Source of the DNA: Bradyrhizobium sp. SSBR45G
GTDB lineage: Bacteria; Pseudomonadota; Alphaproteobacteria; Rhizobiales; Xanthobacteraceae
Length of the DNA stretch: 64,000 bases
Direction: 5' to 3'
Assembly (NCBI RefSeq): GCF_030159255.1
Contig: NZ_BSCT01000011.1
Location: 112,102 to 176,101, forward strand
Below are positions 24,924 to 34,160 of this stretch, one piece after another. The notes beneath the pieces were generated by a model. That model saw only the letters and a program-made list of their open reading frames with translations. It did not search any database and had not been told where the DNA came from. Within the stretch, counting starts at the first letter, position 1, and each line of letters begins with the position of its first letter. The translations under genes and the position numbers were made by a program.

Positions 24924-25979
24924 ATGACCTACATCGCAAAGCCGAAATTCCAGCATCCCGGCATCAAGAAGAATGCGCTGGGCTACAGCCATCGTGACTA
25001 CGAGGGCAAGATCTCGACGCTGTGCGCCGGCTGCGGCCACGATTCGATCACGGCCTCGATCATCGAGGCCTGCTTCGAGCTGTCGATCGAGCCGCATCGG
25101 GTGGCCAAGATCTCCGGCATCGGCTGCTCGTCGAAGACGCCGGACTACTTCCTCGGGAACTCCCACGGCTTCAACACCGTGCATGGCCGCATGCCGTCGG
25201 TGCTGACCGGCGCCAATCTCGCCAACCGCGAGCTGATCTATCTCGGCGTCTCCGGCGACGGCGACTCCGCCTCGATCGGATTCGGCCAGTTCGCGCATGC
25301 GATCCGGCGCGGCGTCAACATGACCTACATCGTCGAGAACAACGGCGTCTACGGCCTGACCAAGGGCCAGTTCTCCGCGACCGCCGACCGCGGCTCAAAG
25401 TCGAAGAAGGGCGTCACCAACACCGACAATCCGATCGACCTCGTCGGCATCGCGCTGCAGCTGGGTGCAACCTATGTCGCGCGCTCGTTCTCCGGCGACA
25501 AGAAGCAGCTGGTGCCGATCATCGAAGGCGCCATCCGGCACAAGGGCGCGGCCTTCATCGACGTGATCAGCCCGTGCATCGCCTTCAACAATCACGCCGG
25601 CTCGACCAAGAGCTTCGACTACGTCCGCGAGCACAATGATGCCGTGAACCGGCTGGACGTGCTGACCGGGCGCGATCCGATCGAGATCGACCAGGATCCG
25701 GGCACGGTGCAGATCGTCGAGCAGCACGATGGCTCGCGGCTGGCGCTGCGCAAGCTCGACGCCGACTACGATCCGCACGACCGCCTGGGCGCGATGACCT
25801 TCCTGCAGAAGCATGCGGCGCAGGGCCAGATCGTGACCGGGCTGCTGTATGTCGATCCGGAGGCCGATGATCTGCACAGCCATCTCAACACGGTGGAGCG
25901 GCCGTTGAACCGGCTGGAGGCCGCCGATCTGTGCCCGGGCCAGTCCGTGCTCGACAGGATCAACGCGAGCCTGCGCTAA
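24924..25979 (+). CDS. korB: 2-oxoacid:ferredoxin oxidoreductase, thiamine-diphosphate (beta) subunit (KorB-like)
   Basis: A 351-residue subunit starting MTYIAKPKFQHPGIKKNALG. CAGCGHDS (34-41) and GIGCSS (66-70) supply cluster/active-site cysteines and the start of the thiamine fold. GDGDSASIGFGQFAHAIRRG (111-130) with ENNGVYGLTKGQFS (138-151) is the thiamine-diphosphate/Mg binding motif. The C-terminal part (about 240-351) has no strong motif. With KorA and KorC it should form one enzyme. Such enzymes are oxygen-sensitive in many bacteria, and this one may work at low oxygen, for example supplying reduced ferredoxin. Confidence 0.9.
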   Translation: MTYIAKPKFQHPGIKKNALGYSHRDYEGKISTLCAGCGHDSITASIIEACFELSIEPHRVAKISGIGCSSKTPDYFLGNSHGFNTVHGRMPSVLTGANLANRELIYLGVSGDGDSASIGFGQFAHAIRRGVNMTYIVENNGVYGLTKGQFSATADRGSKSKKGVTNTDNPIDLVGIALQLGATYVARSFSGDKKQLVPIIEGAIRHKGAAFIDVISPCIAFNNHAGSTKSFDYVREHNDAVNRLDVLTGRDPIEIDQDPGTVQIVEQHDGSRLALRKLDADYDPHDRLGAMTFLQKHAAQGQIVTGLLYVDPEADDLHSHLNTVERPLNRLEAADLCPGQSVLDRINASLR

Positions 25980-26074
25980 CGGGGCCAAGCTCAGCGAGCG
26001 TGGATCGCGCATGGCTGCTGACCGTTCGTGAGGACGATCCTCATGGGCAAATTGCAGCGCCGTCCTCGGTGCCA

Positions 26075-26187
26075 ACCCTCACGGTGAGGAGCGTCGCCCT
26101 TGCGACGCGTCTCGAACCGCGAGGCCCGAGCGGCGGCCTCGCCCTTCGAGACGCTCGCTTGCGGCGGGCTCCTCAGGGTGAGGGTGG
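26075..26187. repeat. Palindromic repeat between korB and the DUF3754 gene
   Basis: Runs from ccctcacggtgaggagcgtc through ctcgaaccgcgaggcccgag to ggctcctcagggtgagggtg. It is the same family as 8727-8871 and 19861-19996. It lies between two convergent genes in a 287-bp gap that otherwise holds nothing recognisable. Confidence 0.7.
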
Positions 26188-26266
26188 AGAGCTTTCGCTG
26201 TGGCAACAGAGGTAAGTCGGCTGATCAAGTGGCGCAGATCCTTTTCTCACAAGCTGCCGCCCATGA

Positions 26267-27526
26267 TTAACTAGACTGCGCCCGCAATGCGCTTGCCCAG
26301 ACACGTTCGAGCTGCGCGATGGCTTCCGGCAGCGGCAGCGCCGACAGCGCCTCATCGTCGCCGCTCACCAGCCCGAACTCACGCAGCCTGATCAGGGCCT
26401 CGTCGATATTGAACGCGCGGCCCAGCCCGAACATCTGCTGCAACAATTCCTCGACGTGACTGCCCAGTGCGGCGCGGCTGAGCGGCACCGACGCCAGCAG
26501 CAGGCCGCCATAGGCCAGCACCGCCTCCTTCCAGTCCTGGTCCTCGGCCTCGCCGATCAGGTAGTTGAAGATGCCGGAATTGTTGTTGACGTTGCGGAAG
26601 TAGATGTTGTCGGTGACCTGCTTCTGATGGATCAGCGACTGGCGGTGGAAATTGCCCCATTGCCGCAGGATGAAGGCGCCGAGCGCGAACAGGCCGGACA
26701 ACGCGGCCAGCGCCTGCTCGGTGTCGTTGTCGTGCACGGTGCCGCTGAGGCCGAGATAGAAGCCGGCGACAATGAACAGCACCGTCAGGGTCGAGGCCAG
26801 CTTGAGCAGGATCGGCACCCCGCCGAGCAGCGCCGGCACGCCCAGGGTCAACTGCTCGCGCAGGCCCATGACGACGCGCACGTTCGGCAGCAGCGCCTCG
26901 AGGTCGAAGCGCGCGATGTGGCGGAAATATTTGAACAGCACGGCGCCGCCGCGGATCTTGTTGCGGCCGCGCCAGGCGGCGGTCTTGCGCTTCGTCTTCG
27001 TCGGCTCGTCAGGCTTGGTCGCGACCATCAGGATGATGTCGTCATAGACCTCCACCTCCTGCGACCGGCGCCGCAGGCCATACAGCATCGGGACCTCGAT
27101 CGTCTCCTGATGCTGGCCGCGCCGGAACATGCGGACACTGCGATAGTCCGAGATCGGCGCCTTCAGCTTGACGCGCACCAGCGCATGCTCGGCAAAGGCG
27201 CGCTCGATCTCGTCATGGCTGATCTCGACGAAATTGGCCTCGCCGAGCACCCGCACGAATTCGTCGGTAAGGTTGCGATAGGCGGCCTCGCTCTCGACTG
27301 ACGAGCGATGGCGACCGAGGGGGACCTCGGGATCGAAGTCGAAATAGGCATCGCGCAGCCGGTCGAGTTCGTCGAAATATTCGTGGTGAAGGATGGCGCC
27401 GAGCATGCGGGCCAGCTCGCGCAGATCGCTCGACTGGACCTCATCCAGGCCGCCGTGAGAGATCACGGCGTCGAGAATGTCGGACTTGCGCACTGGAATG
27501 AACCGGTCCCGCCGATCCACCGCCAC
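26267..27526 (-). CDS. DUF3754 membrane protein (TMEM143-like)
   Basis: A 419-residue protein. The GTG at 27526 is chosen because an aggaga ribosome site lies a few bases before it; a longer ATG start at 27619 lacks one. A cytoplasmic region with DRFIPVRKSDILDAVISHGG, a linker KPDEPTKTKRKTAAWRGRNK and VLFKYFRHIARFDLEALLPN precede two hydrophobic helices. These are VPILLKLASTLTVLFIVAGF and the following ALAALSGLFALGAFIL; the region FHRQSLIHQKQVTDN is conserved. The end (FGLVSGDDEALSALPL) is helical. The domain pattern is DUF3754, shared with mitochondrial TMEM143. No function is known. It is a single gene on the minus strand. Confidence 0.75.
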   Translation of the reverse strand: MAVDRRDRFIPVRKSDILDAVISHGGLDEVQSSDLRELARMLGAILHHEYFDELDRLRDAYFDFDPEVPLGRHRSSVESEAAYRNLTDEFVRVLGEANFVEISHDEIERAFAEHALVRVKLKAPISDYRSVRMFRRGQHQETIEVPMLYGLRRRSQEVEVYDDIILMVATKPDEPTKTKRKTAAWRGRNKIRGGAVLFKYFRHIARFDLEALLPNVRVVMGLREQLTLGVPALLGGVPILLKLASTLTVLFIVAGFYLGLSGTVHDNDTEQALAALSGLFALGAFILRQWGNFHRQSLIHQKQVTDNIYFRNVNNNSGIFNYLIGEAEDQDWKEAVLAYGGLLLASVPLSRAALGSHVEELLQQMFGLGRAFNIDEALIRLREFGLVSGDDEALSALPLPEAIAQLERVWASALRAQSS

Positions 27527-27976
27527 CGTCTCTCCTGGTCCGACCACGCGTCTCACGCCCAAGCTTCGACTGCCCTCGCGCCGGCGAGCGCTCCAGCACC
27601 GGCCGACGGCGCGCACCATAGCGGGCTGATCGCACGAGCGCCACTTGGCGTGATCCGCTCTCAGATGTGAAGCTGGACGCTCGCCGCGCGGACGGTGAGC
27701 TCCCCTCCCCCACTTGCGGGGAGGGGTCGGGGGTGGGGGTCCCCGAATCCCGCTCGATCTGACGCGGTATGAGCTTTTGATGCAATCGCGGGCGGCCAGC
27801 CTCGCGCAAGGCCCTTGCCAAATGAACAGCGGCGATTTGGCTCTCTGACGCGGACCCAAGTGAGTTCAGCGCCCGCGGACCCCCACCCCCAACCCCTCCC
27901 CGCAAGAGGGCGAGGGGAGCCGACCGTCCGTGCGGTGAGGAGGTCGACCTAAAACATCTAGGGCTTGGCGGCCGCG
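27527..27976. other. 450-bp gap before the spoVR gene, mostly repeat
   Basis: A palindromic repeat (27700-27920, listed separately) fills about half. The rest is the 5' side of the DUF3754 gene (27527-27699) and a short stretch (27921-27966) next to the SpoVR hairpin. No gene is supported. Confidence 0.6.
27700..27920. repeat. Long inverted repeat, family of the pqqC-pqqD repeat
   Basis: The left arm carries cccctcccccacttgcgggg followed by aggggtcgggggtgggggtc. The right arm carries gcggacccccacccccaacc followed by cctccccgcaagagggcga. About 120 bases lie between the arms. The arm sequence matches the 17203-17302 repeat. It is non-coding and could terminate or protect RNA from either side. 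Confidence 0.75.
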
Positions 27977-27989
27977 CTAAGCGGCCGCC
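27967..27989 (-). terminator. Stem-loop over the spoVR stop codon
   Basis: Perfect 9-bp arms ggcggccgc (27967-27975) and gcggccgcc (27981-27989) pair around gctaa. The spoVR stop codon (27979-27977) lies in the loop. On the minus-strand transcript it is followed by aagccctagatgttttagg, a weak U-rich run. A likely transcription terminator for prkA-yeaH-spoVR. Confidence 0.6.
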
Positions 27990-29515
27990 GGTTGTATCCG
28001 GGGATTGAGCACGTACTCCTTCAGCACCTTGTCGGTGGCGGCATCGACCTCGACCAGCGACACGTCGTAGCTCCAGAGATCGGCGAGATGCTGCAGCACG
28101 CGCTTGGTGTCGGTCTCGCTGAGCTGGGCGCCCTTCACCACCGTATGCCGCAGCATCAGGCGGCGGTCGCCGGCGAGATCGACATCGACCACCTCGATGT
28201 TGGGGTCGATGTAGCCGACATCATACTGCTTCGACAGCTCTCGGCGGATGCGGCGGTAGCCGCGCTCGTCGTGGATGGCGTCGACCAGGATGCCGGTGCG
28301 ATCCGCCGGATCGTCATGCAGATGGAACAGCCGCAGGTGCCGGATCAGGGCCGGGCTCAGGAACTGGGTGATGAAGCTCTCGTCGCGGTAATTGGCCCAG
28401 ACGTCGCGCAGCACCGCCATCTCGTCGCCGGTGCCGGCGATGTCCGGGAACCACTCGCGGTCCTCCTCGGTCGGGTCCTTCACGATGCGCTCGATGTCCT
28501 GCATGATCGCGAAGCCGAGCGCATAAGGATTGAAGCCGGAGAAGCGCGGATCGTCGAACTCCGGCTGGAACACGACGTTGGTGTGCGACTGCAGGAACTC
28601 CAGGAAGTTGCCGTCGGTAAGACGGCCCTCCTGGTGCAGGCGGTTCATGATGCGGTAGTGCACGTAGGTCGCTGTGCCCTCGTTCATGACCTTGGTCTGG
28701 CCCTGCGGATAGAAATACTGCGCGATGTGGCGGACGATGCGCAGCAATTCGCGCTGCCAGGGCGCCAGCCGCGGCGCGGTCTTCTCCAGGAAATAGAGCA
28801 GGTTCTCCTGCGGCAAGCCGAGCAGCGTGCGGCGCCGCTCGACGTTCAGCACGGCGCTGGTCTTGACCGGACCGGTCGGCACCGTGCGCCAGAGATCGTT
28901 GAACGTGCCCTCCTCGTAGAGCCTGCGCTTGCCGGCCCGCTTTTCCTCCTCGCGGAAGTCGAGCTTCTTCTTGCCGGGATAGCGATCGACACCATGCGAC
29001 ATCAGCGCATGCGCCGCGTCCAGCGTGTGCTCGACGGCGAGACGGCCATAGCGATCCTCGCATTGGCCGATGTAGCCGCGGGCGAAGTCGAGATAGTCGA
29101 GGATGCCGTCGGCATCGGTCCACTGCTTGAACAGATAATTGTTCTTGAAGAAGTGGTTATGGCCGAACGCGGCATGCGCGATGACCAGGGTCTGCATCGT
29201 CGCCGTGTTCTCCTCCATCAGGTAGGAGATGCAGGGCGAGGAGTTGATCACGATCTCATAGGCGAGGCCCATCAGGCCCTTGCGGTACGAGGCCTCGTGA
29301 TAGGCGAAATGCTTGCCGAACGACCAGTGCTTGTAGAACAGCGGCATGCCGACCGAGGAATAGGCGTCGAGCATCTGCTCGGCCGTGATCACCTCGATCT
29401 GGTTGGGATAGGTGTCGAGCCCGAGCTCCTTGTGCGCCACCGTCTCGCAGGCATCGTGGATGCGCTGCAGGGTGAGGAAGTTCCAATCCGCGCCGTCGAA
29501 CAGCAGCCCGCTCAT
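27977..29515 (-). CDS. SpoVR family protein
   Basis: A 512-residue cytoplasmic protein starting MSGLLFDGADWNFLTLQRIH. The family signature is spread through GLDTYPNQIEVITAEQMLDA, SVGMPLFYKHWSFGKHFAYH, VINSSPCISYLMEENTATMQ and AHAAFGHNHFFKNNYLFKQW. The repeated His/Glu content of these blocks is typical of SpoVR (E. coli YcgB). It overlaps the yeaH-like gene by four bases. In many bacteria PrkA, YeaH and SpoVR are encoded together and act in starvation or stress adaptation; the molecular role of SpoVR is not known. B. subtilis SpoVR is a sporulation protein, which this Gram-negative organism would not need. Confidence 0.93.
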   Translation of the reverse strand: MSGLLFDGADWNFLTLQRIHDACETVAHKELGLDTYPNQIEVITAEQMLDAYSSVGMPLFYKHWSFGKHFAYHEASYRKGLMGLAYEIVINSSPCISYLMEENTATMQTLVIAHAAFGHNHFFKNNYLFKQWTDADGILDYLDFARGYIGQCEDRYGRLAVEHTLDAAHALMSHGVDRYPGKKKLDFREEEKRAGKRRLYEEGTFNDLWRTVPTGPVKTSAVLNVERRRTLLGLPQENLLYFLEKTAPRLAPWQRELLRIVRHIAQYFYPQGQTKVMNEGTATYVHYRIMNRLHQEGRLTDGNFLEFLQSHTNVVFQPEFDDPRFSGFNPYALGFAIMQDIERIVKDPTEEDREWFPDIAGTGDEMAVLRDVWANYRDESFITQFLSPALIRHLRLFHLHDDPADRTGILVDAIHDERGYRRIRRELSKQYDVGYIDPNIEVVDVDLAGDRRLMLRHTVVKGAQLSETDTKRVLQHLADLWSYDVSLVEVDAATDKVLKEYVLNPRIQPAAA

Positions 29516-30795
29516 GACGCCGCCCTCTCCTGCGACGTCCCGCGACGCTGGAACAGGTCGTGGAAGACAGGGAAGATCTCGCTGCGGTCGCGGACCTTGC
29601 GCATCGACAGCGGCTCGCCGTTGGCGCGCAGCCGCTCATACAGCGACCACAGCGCGGAGTCCGGCATTTCGAACGAGTAGGTACCGGACTCGCCGACCTC
29701 GAGATAGGCGAAGAACTGCGACACCGGCAGGATGTTGTCGGTCAGGAGCCGCGCGACGTTCTCGGAATCCGATGTGGCGTTGTCGCCGTCGGACGCCTGC
29801 GCGGCATAGATGTTCCAGTCCGACGGGCGGAAGCGCGAGCGGACGATGTCATGCATGCATTGCAGGGCGCTCGACACCAGGGTGCCGCCGGAAGCCGGGC
29901 CGTAGAAGAAGGTCTGCTCGTCAACCTCCTCGGCGCGATCGGTGTGACGGATGAACACGATCTCGACGTGGCGGTAGCGCCGCGTCAGGAAGACGTAGAG
30001 CAGCATGTAGAACCGCTTGGCGAGGTCCTTCATGTGCTCGGACATCGAGCCCGAGACGTCCATCAGGCAGAACATCACCGCCTGCGCGATCGGCTTCGGC
30101 ACCGCTTCGAAGCGGCGGTAGCGGATGTCGATCGGATCGATGAAGGGGATACGCTTGGCTTTCGCCTTCAAGGCTTCGAGCTCGGCCACCAGAGCGGCTC
30201 GCTTGTCGTCGTCGGTCTCCTGCTCGATCCTGGCTTCGAGCTCGGCGATCGCCTCCGGCCGCGGCCGGCGCAAGGCAACGCGACGAGCCATCGCGCGCGC
30301 GACGGTCCGGCTGATGGAGATGTTGGCCGGCGAGCCCGAGGTCGAATAGCCGGCGCGCACCAGCCCTTCACTCTCGGCCTCGGCGAATTTGCGCTTGGCG
30401 AGATCGGGCAGTTCGAGATCGTCGAGGAAGAGGTTGACGAATTCTTCCTTGCTCAGCACGAAGCGGAACGCATCCTCGCTGTCGCCCTGCCCCGGCCCCG
30501 ACTTGCGGCCGCTGCCGTCGCCCGAGCGCGGCAGGATGTCGCCTTCGATGAACTTCTTGTTGCCGGGCAGCACCATGTCACGGGTACCACCTTCGCGGCG
30601 GAAGCGCGGCTCGTCCATGCCGTCGAGCGGGATCGAAACCTCGCCGCCCTCCAGCACGTCCTTGATGTCGCGGTCCTGCGAGGTCTTCTTGACCGCTCCC
30701 TGAACCAAGGCCTTGGCTCGGCGCAAAAATCGCTGACGATTTTCGAGACTTTTACCGCCCGGATTCAGGCGCCGATCAATGATGTGCATGACCAC
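29512..30795 (-). CDS. YeaH/YhbH family (DUF444) protein with von Willebrand A-like domain
   Basis: A 427-residue protein starting MVMHIIDRRLNPGGKSLENR. The first part is basic and charged (RFLRRAKALVQGAVKKTSQD, GGEVSIPLDGMDEPRFRR). From about residue 240, QAVMFCLMDVSGSMSEHMKD carries the DxSxS metal site of a vWA fold, followed by HVEIVFIRHTDRAEEVDEQT and FYGPASGGTLVSSALQC. The family is always encoded with PrkA and SpoVR and has a role in starvation and stress in enterobacteria. It overlaps spoVR by four bases; a 204-bp gap separates it from prkA upstream. Confidence 0.93.
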   Translation of the reverse strand: MVMHIIDRRLNPGGKSLENRQRFLRRAKALVQGAVKKTSQDRDIKDVLEGGEVSIPLDGMDEPRFRREGGTRDMVLPGNKKFIEGDILPRSGDGSGRKSGPGQGDSEDAFRFVLSKEEFVNLFLDDLELPDLAKRKFAEAESEGLVRAGYSTSGSPANISISRTVARAMARRVALRRPRPEAIAELEARIEQETDDDKRAALVAELEALKAKAKRIPFIDPIDIRYRRFEAVPKPIAQAVMFCLMDVSGSMSEHMKDLAKRFYMLLYVFLTRRYRHVEIVFIRHTDRAEEVDEQTFFYGPASGGTLVSSALQCMHDIVRSRFRPSDWNIYAAQASDGDNATSDSENVARLLTDNILPVSQFFAYLEVGESGTYSFEMPDSALWSLYERLRANGEPLSMRKVRDRSEIFPVFHDLFQRRGTSQERAAS

Positions 30796-30999
30796 GTTCC
30801 AAACGCCTCCTGCTGCAGCGGCTTCGACTCCTGCTCTCCCCCGCCGCGATGCTGCGGTGCAGTGTCAGGTCCGACACCGCACCTGCATCATTCCTGTCCG
30901 ACGCTCTGCGTCGAACGCTCCGCATAAGATCATAGCCCAGGCGCCGACATCCACCGTTGGCCTGTCACACACGCAGTGAACACCGGCGCCGGACCACGA

Positions 31000-32943
31000 T
31001 CAACCCGCCTGCTTCACCCGCATGTACCACTCGACCAGCCGGCGGACCTGCCGCTCGGTATAGCCGCGCTCGACCATGCGCGCGACGAAGTCGTCGTGCT
31101 TCTTCTCGGTCTCGCCGTCCTTCTTCGAGCCGAACGAGATGACCGGAAGCAGATCTTCAACCTGCGAGAATATCCTCTTTTCGATGACTTCGCGGATCTT
31201 TTCGTAGGAGGTCCAGGACGGATTTTTTCCGCCGTTCTGGGCCCGCGACCGCAGGGAGAACTTGACAACCTCGTTGCGGAAGTCCTTCGGGTTGGCAATT
31301 CCCGCCGGCTTTTCGATCTTGGTCAGCTCCTGGTTCAACAGCTCGCGGTTCAGAAGCTGTCCCGTATCGGGATCCTTGAAGTCCTGATCCTCGATCCAGG
31401 CGTCGGCATAGTCGACGTAGCGGTCGAACAGGTTCTGGCCGTAATCGGAGTAGGATTCGAGATAGGCCTTCTGGATCTCGTGGCCGATGAACTCGGCATA
31501 GCGCGGCGCCAGGTCGGCCTTGATGAATTCGAGATAGCGCTTCTCGATCTCCTCCGGCAGTTGCTCGCGCCGGATCGACTGCTCCAGCACGTACATCAGA
31601 TGAACCGCGTCGGCGGAAACCTCCGACGTGTCGTGGTTGTAGGTCGCGGCCAGCACCTTGAAGGCAAAACGGGTGGAGATGCCGTCCATGCCCTCGTCGA
31701 CGCCGGCGGCGTCACGATATTCTTGCACGCTGCGCGCCTTCGGATCCGACTCCTTGAGGCTTTCGCCGTCATAGATCCGCATCTTGGCATACAGCGTCGA
31801 GTTCTCGTGCTTGCGCAAGCGCGACATCACCGAGAAGCGGGCCAGCGTCTCCAGGGTCGCCGGCGCGCAGGGCGCTGCGGAGAGCTCGGAGCCCTGGATC
31901 AGCTTTTCGTAGATCTTGCGTTCTTCGGTGACCCGCAGGCAGTACGGCACCTTGATGACGCAGATACGGTCGATGAAGGCCTCGTTGTTCTTGTTGGTCT
32001 TGAAGCTCTGCCACTCCGACTCGTTGGAGTGGGCGAGGATCACGCCATTGTAGGGGATCGCGCCAATGTTCTCGGTGCCGATATAGTTGCCTTCCTGCGT
32101 CGCCGTCAGCAGCGGATGCAGCATCTTGATCGGCGCCTTGAACATCTCGACGAATTCGAGGATGCCCTGATTGGCCCGGTTGAGGCCGCCCGAATAGCTG
32201 TAGGCGTCGGGATCGTTCTGCGCGTAGGTCTCGAGCTTGCGGATGTCGACCTTGCCGACCAGCGAGGAGATGTCCTGGTTGTTCTCGTCGCCCGGCTCGG
32301 TCTTGGCGATGCCGATCTGGCGCAGCCGCGACGGCTGGATCTTGGCGACGCGGAACTGCGAGATGTCGCCGCCGAAGGCTTCGAGCCGCTTGTAGCACCA
32401 CGGGCTCATCAGACCGGTGAGGCGACGGCGCGGCACGCCGTATTTCTCTTCCAGCATCGGGCCCAGCGTTTCGGGATCGAACAGGCTGAGCGGCGATTCG
32501 AACACCGGGCTCAATTCATCGCCGGCCTTGAGCACGTAGATCGGATGAACCTCCATCAGCTGCTTCAGGCGCTCGGACAGCGACGACTTGCCGCCGCCGA
32601 CCGGGCCGAGCAGATAGAGGATCTGCTTGCGCTCTTCGAGCCCCTGCGCGGCATGCCGGAAGAAGCCGACGATACGCTCGATCGTGTCCTCCATGCCGTA
32701 GAAGCCGGCGAAGGCAGGATACAGCCGAACCGTACGGTTCAAAAAAATACGGCCAAGGCGTGGGTCCTTGGCCGTGTCGATCATCTGAGGCTCACCGATC
32801 GCAGCTAGTAGTCGCTCAGCGGCGTTCGCGTATCGCATGGGGTCGGTTCGACACGACTCCAGATATTCCTGCATCGACATGTCGGTCTGGCTTCGGGCCT
32901 CGAACGACCTCGCGAACGCGTTGAACAACGAATCGTTGTACAT
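31000..32943 (-). CDS. prkA: PrkA family serine protein kinase / AAA+ protein
   Basis: A 647-residue protein starting MYNDSLFNAFARSFEARSQT, with SMQEYLESCRTDPMRYANAA near the N-terminus. The P-loop is LLGPVGGGKSSLSERLK (about 108-124). PIKMLHPLLTATQEGNYIGT and the C-terminal kinase-like region (EKIREVIEKRIFSQVEDLLP, WYMRVKQAG at the end) match PrkA (E. coli YeaG). Family proteins combine an ATPase core with a weak kinase domain and act in nutrient stress; substrates are mostly unknown. It heads a leftward operon with yeaH and spoVR. A near-consensus stress promoter GGAAC-N17-tGTT lies about 36-61 bp upstream of the ATG. Confidence 0.94.
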   Translation of the reverse strand: MYNDSLFNAFARSFEARSQTDMSMQEYLESCRTDPMRYANAAERLLAAIGEPQMIDTAKDPRLGRIFLNRTVRLYPAFAGFYGMEDTIERIVGFFRHAAQGLEERKQILYLLGPVGGGKSSLSERLKQLMEVHPIYVLKAGDELSPVFESPLSLFDPETLGPMLEEKYGVPRRRLTGLMSPWCYKRLEAFGGDISQFRVAKIQPSRLRQIGIAKTEPGDENNQDISSLVGKVDIRKLETYAQNDPDAYSYSGGLNRANQGILEFVEMFKAPIKMLHPLLTATQEGNYIGTENIGAIPYNGVILAHSNESEWQSFKTNKNNEAFIDRICVIKVPYCLRVTEERKIYEKLIQGSELSAAPCAPATLETLARFSVMSRLRKHENSTLYAKMRIYDGESLKESDPKARSVQEYRDAAGVDEGMDGISTRFAFKVLAATYNHDTSEVSADAVHLMYVLEQSIRREQLPEEIEKRYLEFIKADLAPRYAEFIGHEIQKAYLESYSDYGQNLFDRYVDYADAWIEDQDFKDPDTGQLLNRELLNQELTKIEKPAGIANPKDFRNEVVKFSLRSRAQNGGKNPSWTSYEKIREVIEKRIFSQVEDLLPVISFGSKKDGETEKKHDDFVARMVERGYTERQVRRLVEWYMRVKQAG

Positions 32944-32978
32944 GATCCCTCTCCACGTAGGTTCCGCCGCACTGCTGC

Positions 32979-33004
32979 AACAGATCGAGATCCAAGTACG
33001 TTCC
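32979..33004 (-). promoter_or_regulatory. Candidate EcfG-type promoter for prkA
   Basis: On the minus strand GGAAC (33004-33000) is followed after 17 bases by TGTT (32982-32979). The alphaproteobacterial general-stress sigma EcfG prefers GGAAC-N16/17-CGTT; one base of the -10 differs. It sits about 36 bp upstream of the prkA ATG, a normal distance. Inferred, not tested. Confidence 0.5.
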
Positions 33005-33080
33005 TACTGATCTCGAACCGACTCAGAGTGAAGCGCGCTAGCCCCTATTGGGCACCGTCTTGGTCCTCTTCCGCAACGCA

Positions 33081-33116
33081 AAGTGCATGCAGCATATGCC
33101 CTATGAACATGCACTT
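33081..33116. repeat. Inverted repeat in the long prkA upstream gap
   Basis: Perfect 9-bp arms aagtgcatg and catgcactt are separated by 18 bases. It lies 138 bp upstream of the prkA start on an A/T-richer patch and may be an operator. No regulator was assigned. Confidence 0.4.
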
Positions 33117-33972
33117 CGCTCAATAGTTCGGCAAAACCACGCCAATCGCCCCTATTTGTATCCTATTGTCTCTGCTTCGCAACATCCGCAATACCCCGGC
33201 ACCGTAGTCTCCCTGCGCCGCACAAGGTGTTGTGAAGCCACGTGAACTTGCGGCGCTGCGCGTCGCGAAACAGTGTCTCTCCTCCGAGTGAACCACGCGT
33301 GAACACACATCCTCTCCGCAGCCGCGCGCCTCTGGAATGATTCACCTGCGACGGCCGATCGCCGAACGTTACGCGCTGGCTCCGCGCCGGCCTGCGTCTG
33401 CAGCGTGACAGCATGCGTCGTCGTGACGACCTCACCCAAATGCGACGCACCGAGGCGAGGGAGTTGAACACATGCGCTCAGCGACCGACCGCGCGGGGCC
33501 GATCTCCACGCACATGTCGTGACGTAACGGATCGTCGAGGGCAGCCGGATCACTGCAGACCGAACATTGCCGTGATGAGATTGCGACTCATCGGCGACGA
33601 AGCTCCTCAGCCGGAGAGCATGATGGGCTGTTTGCTCGCGCGGGGGACTCGCAGACCTCGCGGCTGACGCAAGCAGCTCGCCATGATCATTTGCGAACGA
33701 CACCATCACCTGGAACACATGTGGCAGCTTTCCAGCTTTGCAAGAAGCAGGCTCGCTCATTGGCACGATTTGCGGAGGTCTCTTCTTTCACTTCTCTCAT
33801 CGTGTCGCCTGCTGGCGCCAACCGCCCGCCTCACCGCGGGCGTCCGCAGACCGCCTGGGCCGGCAGAGCGTGAGCGCGGCGGCTCCTGGCGGCCCGCGAC
33901 GACCATCGCGGAAACGTCTCCAGGGCGATGCCGCCCCGACCGCATCCGCGTCACGCAGCCCCCGCGAATCTC

Positions 33973-34027
33973 TTGGGATTTTCTCTTGTCTCTCGGGATT
34001 TTCTCTTGGGATTTCATTGGGATTTCA
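33973..34027 (+). repeat. Short tandem repeats upstream of tal-pgi
   Basis: Units of 11-13 bases, ttgggattttctc, tcgggattttctc and twice ttgggatttca, are repeated almost without interruption, with a shorter ttgtctc between the first two. They end 133 bp before the tal-pgi ATG. Possible regulator binding sites or slippage product; no known motif was assigned. Confidence 0.6.
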
Positions 34028-34160
34028 TAGGGATCAATCCATTATGAATGGCGTTCTCCCATCGGCTGGCGCATAGTTGTTCATACGAGGTCCATGTCGG
34101 TCCGGCAGGATGCCGGAACGGGAACCCAAAAAAGCAAGCCGACGCACATAGATAGGCATC

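Larger units (their letters stand above)
32944..34160. other. 1.2-kb gap between prkA and the tal-pgi operon
   Basis: No gene is supported. The left part holds the prkA promoter candidate (32979-33004) and an inverted repeat aagtgcatg (33081-33089) with catgcactt (33108-33116), 18 bases apart. The middle (about 33150-33750) has no recognisable gene or family and looks less G+C-rich than its neighbours. The right part holds short tandem repeats (33973-34027) before tal-pgi. Confidence 0.6.

Noticed and set aside
33152..33766. Open frame of 204 codons in the prkA-tal gap (minus strand)
   Set aside because: No ribosome site, no recognisable domain, and composition like non-coding DNA. Not counted as a gene, but a small gene here cannot be excluded.
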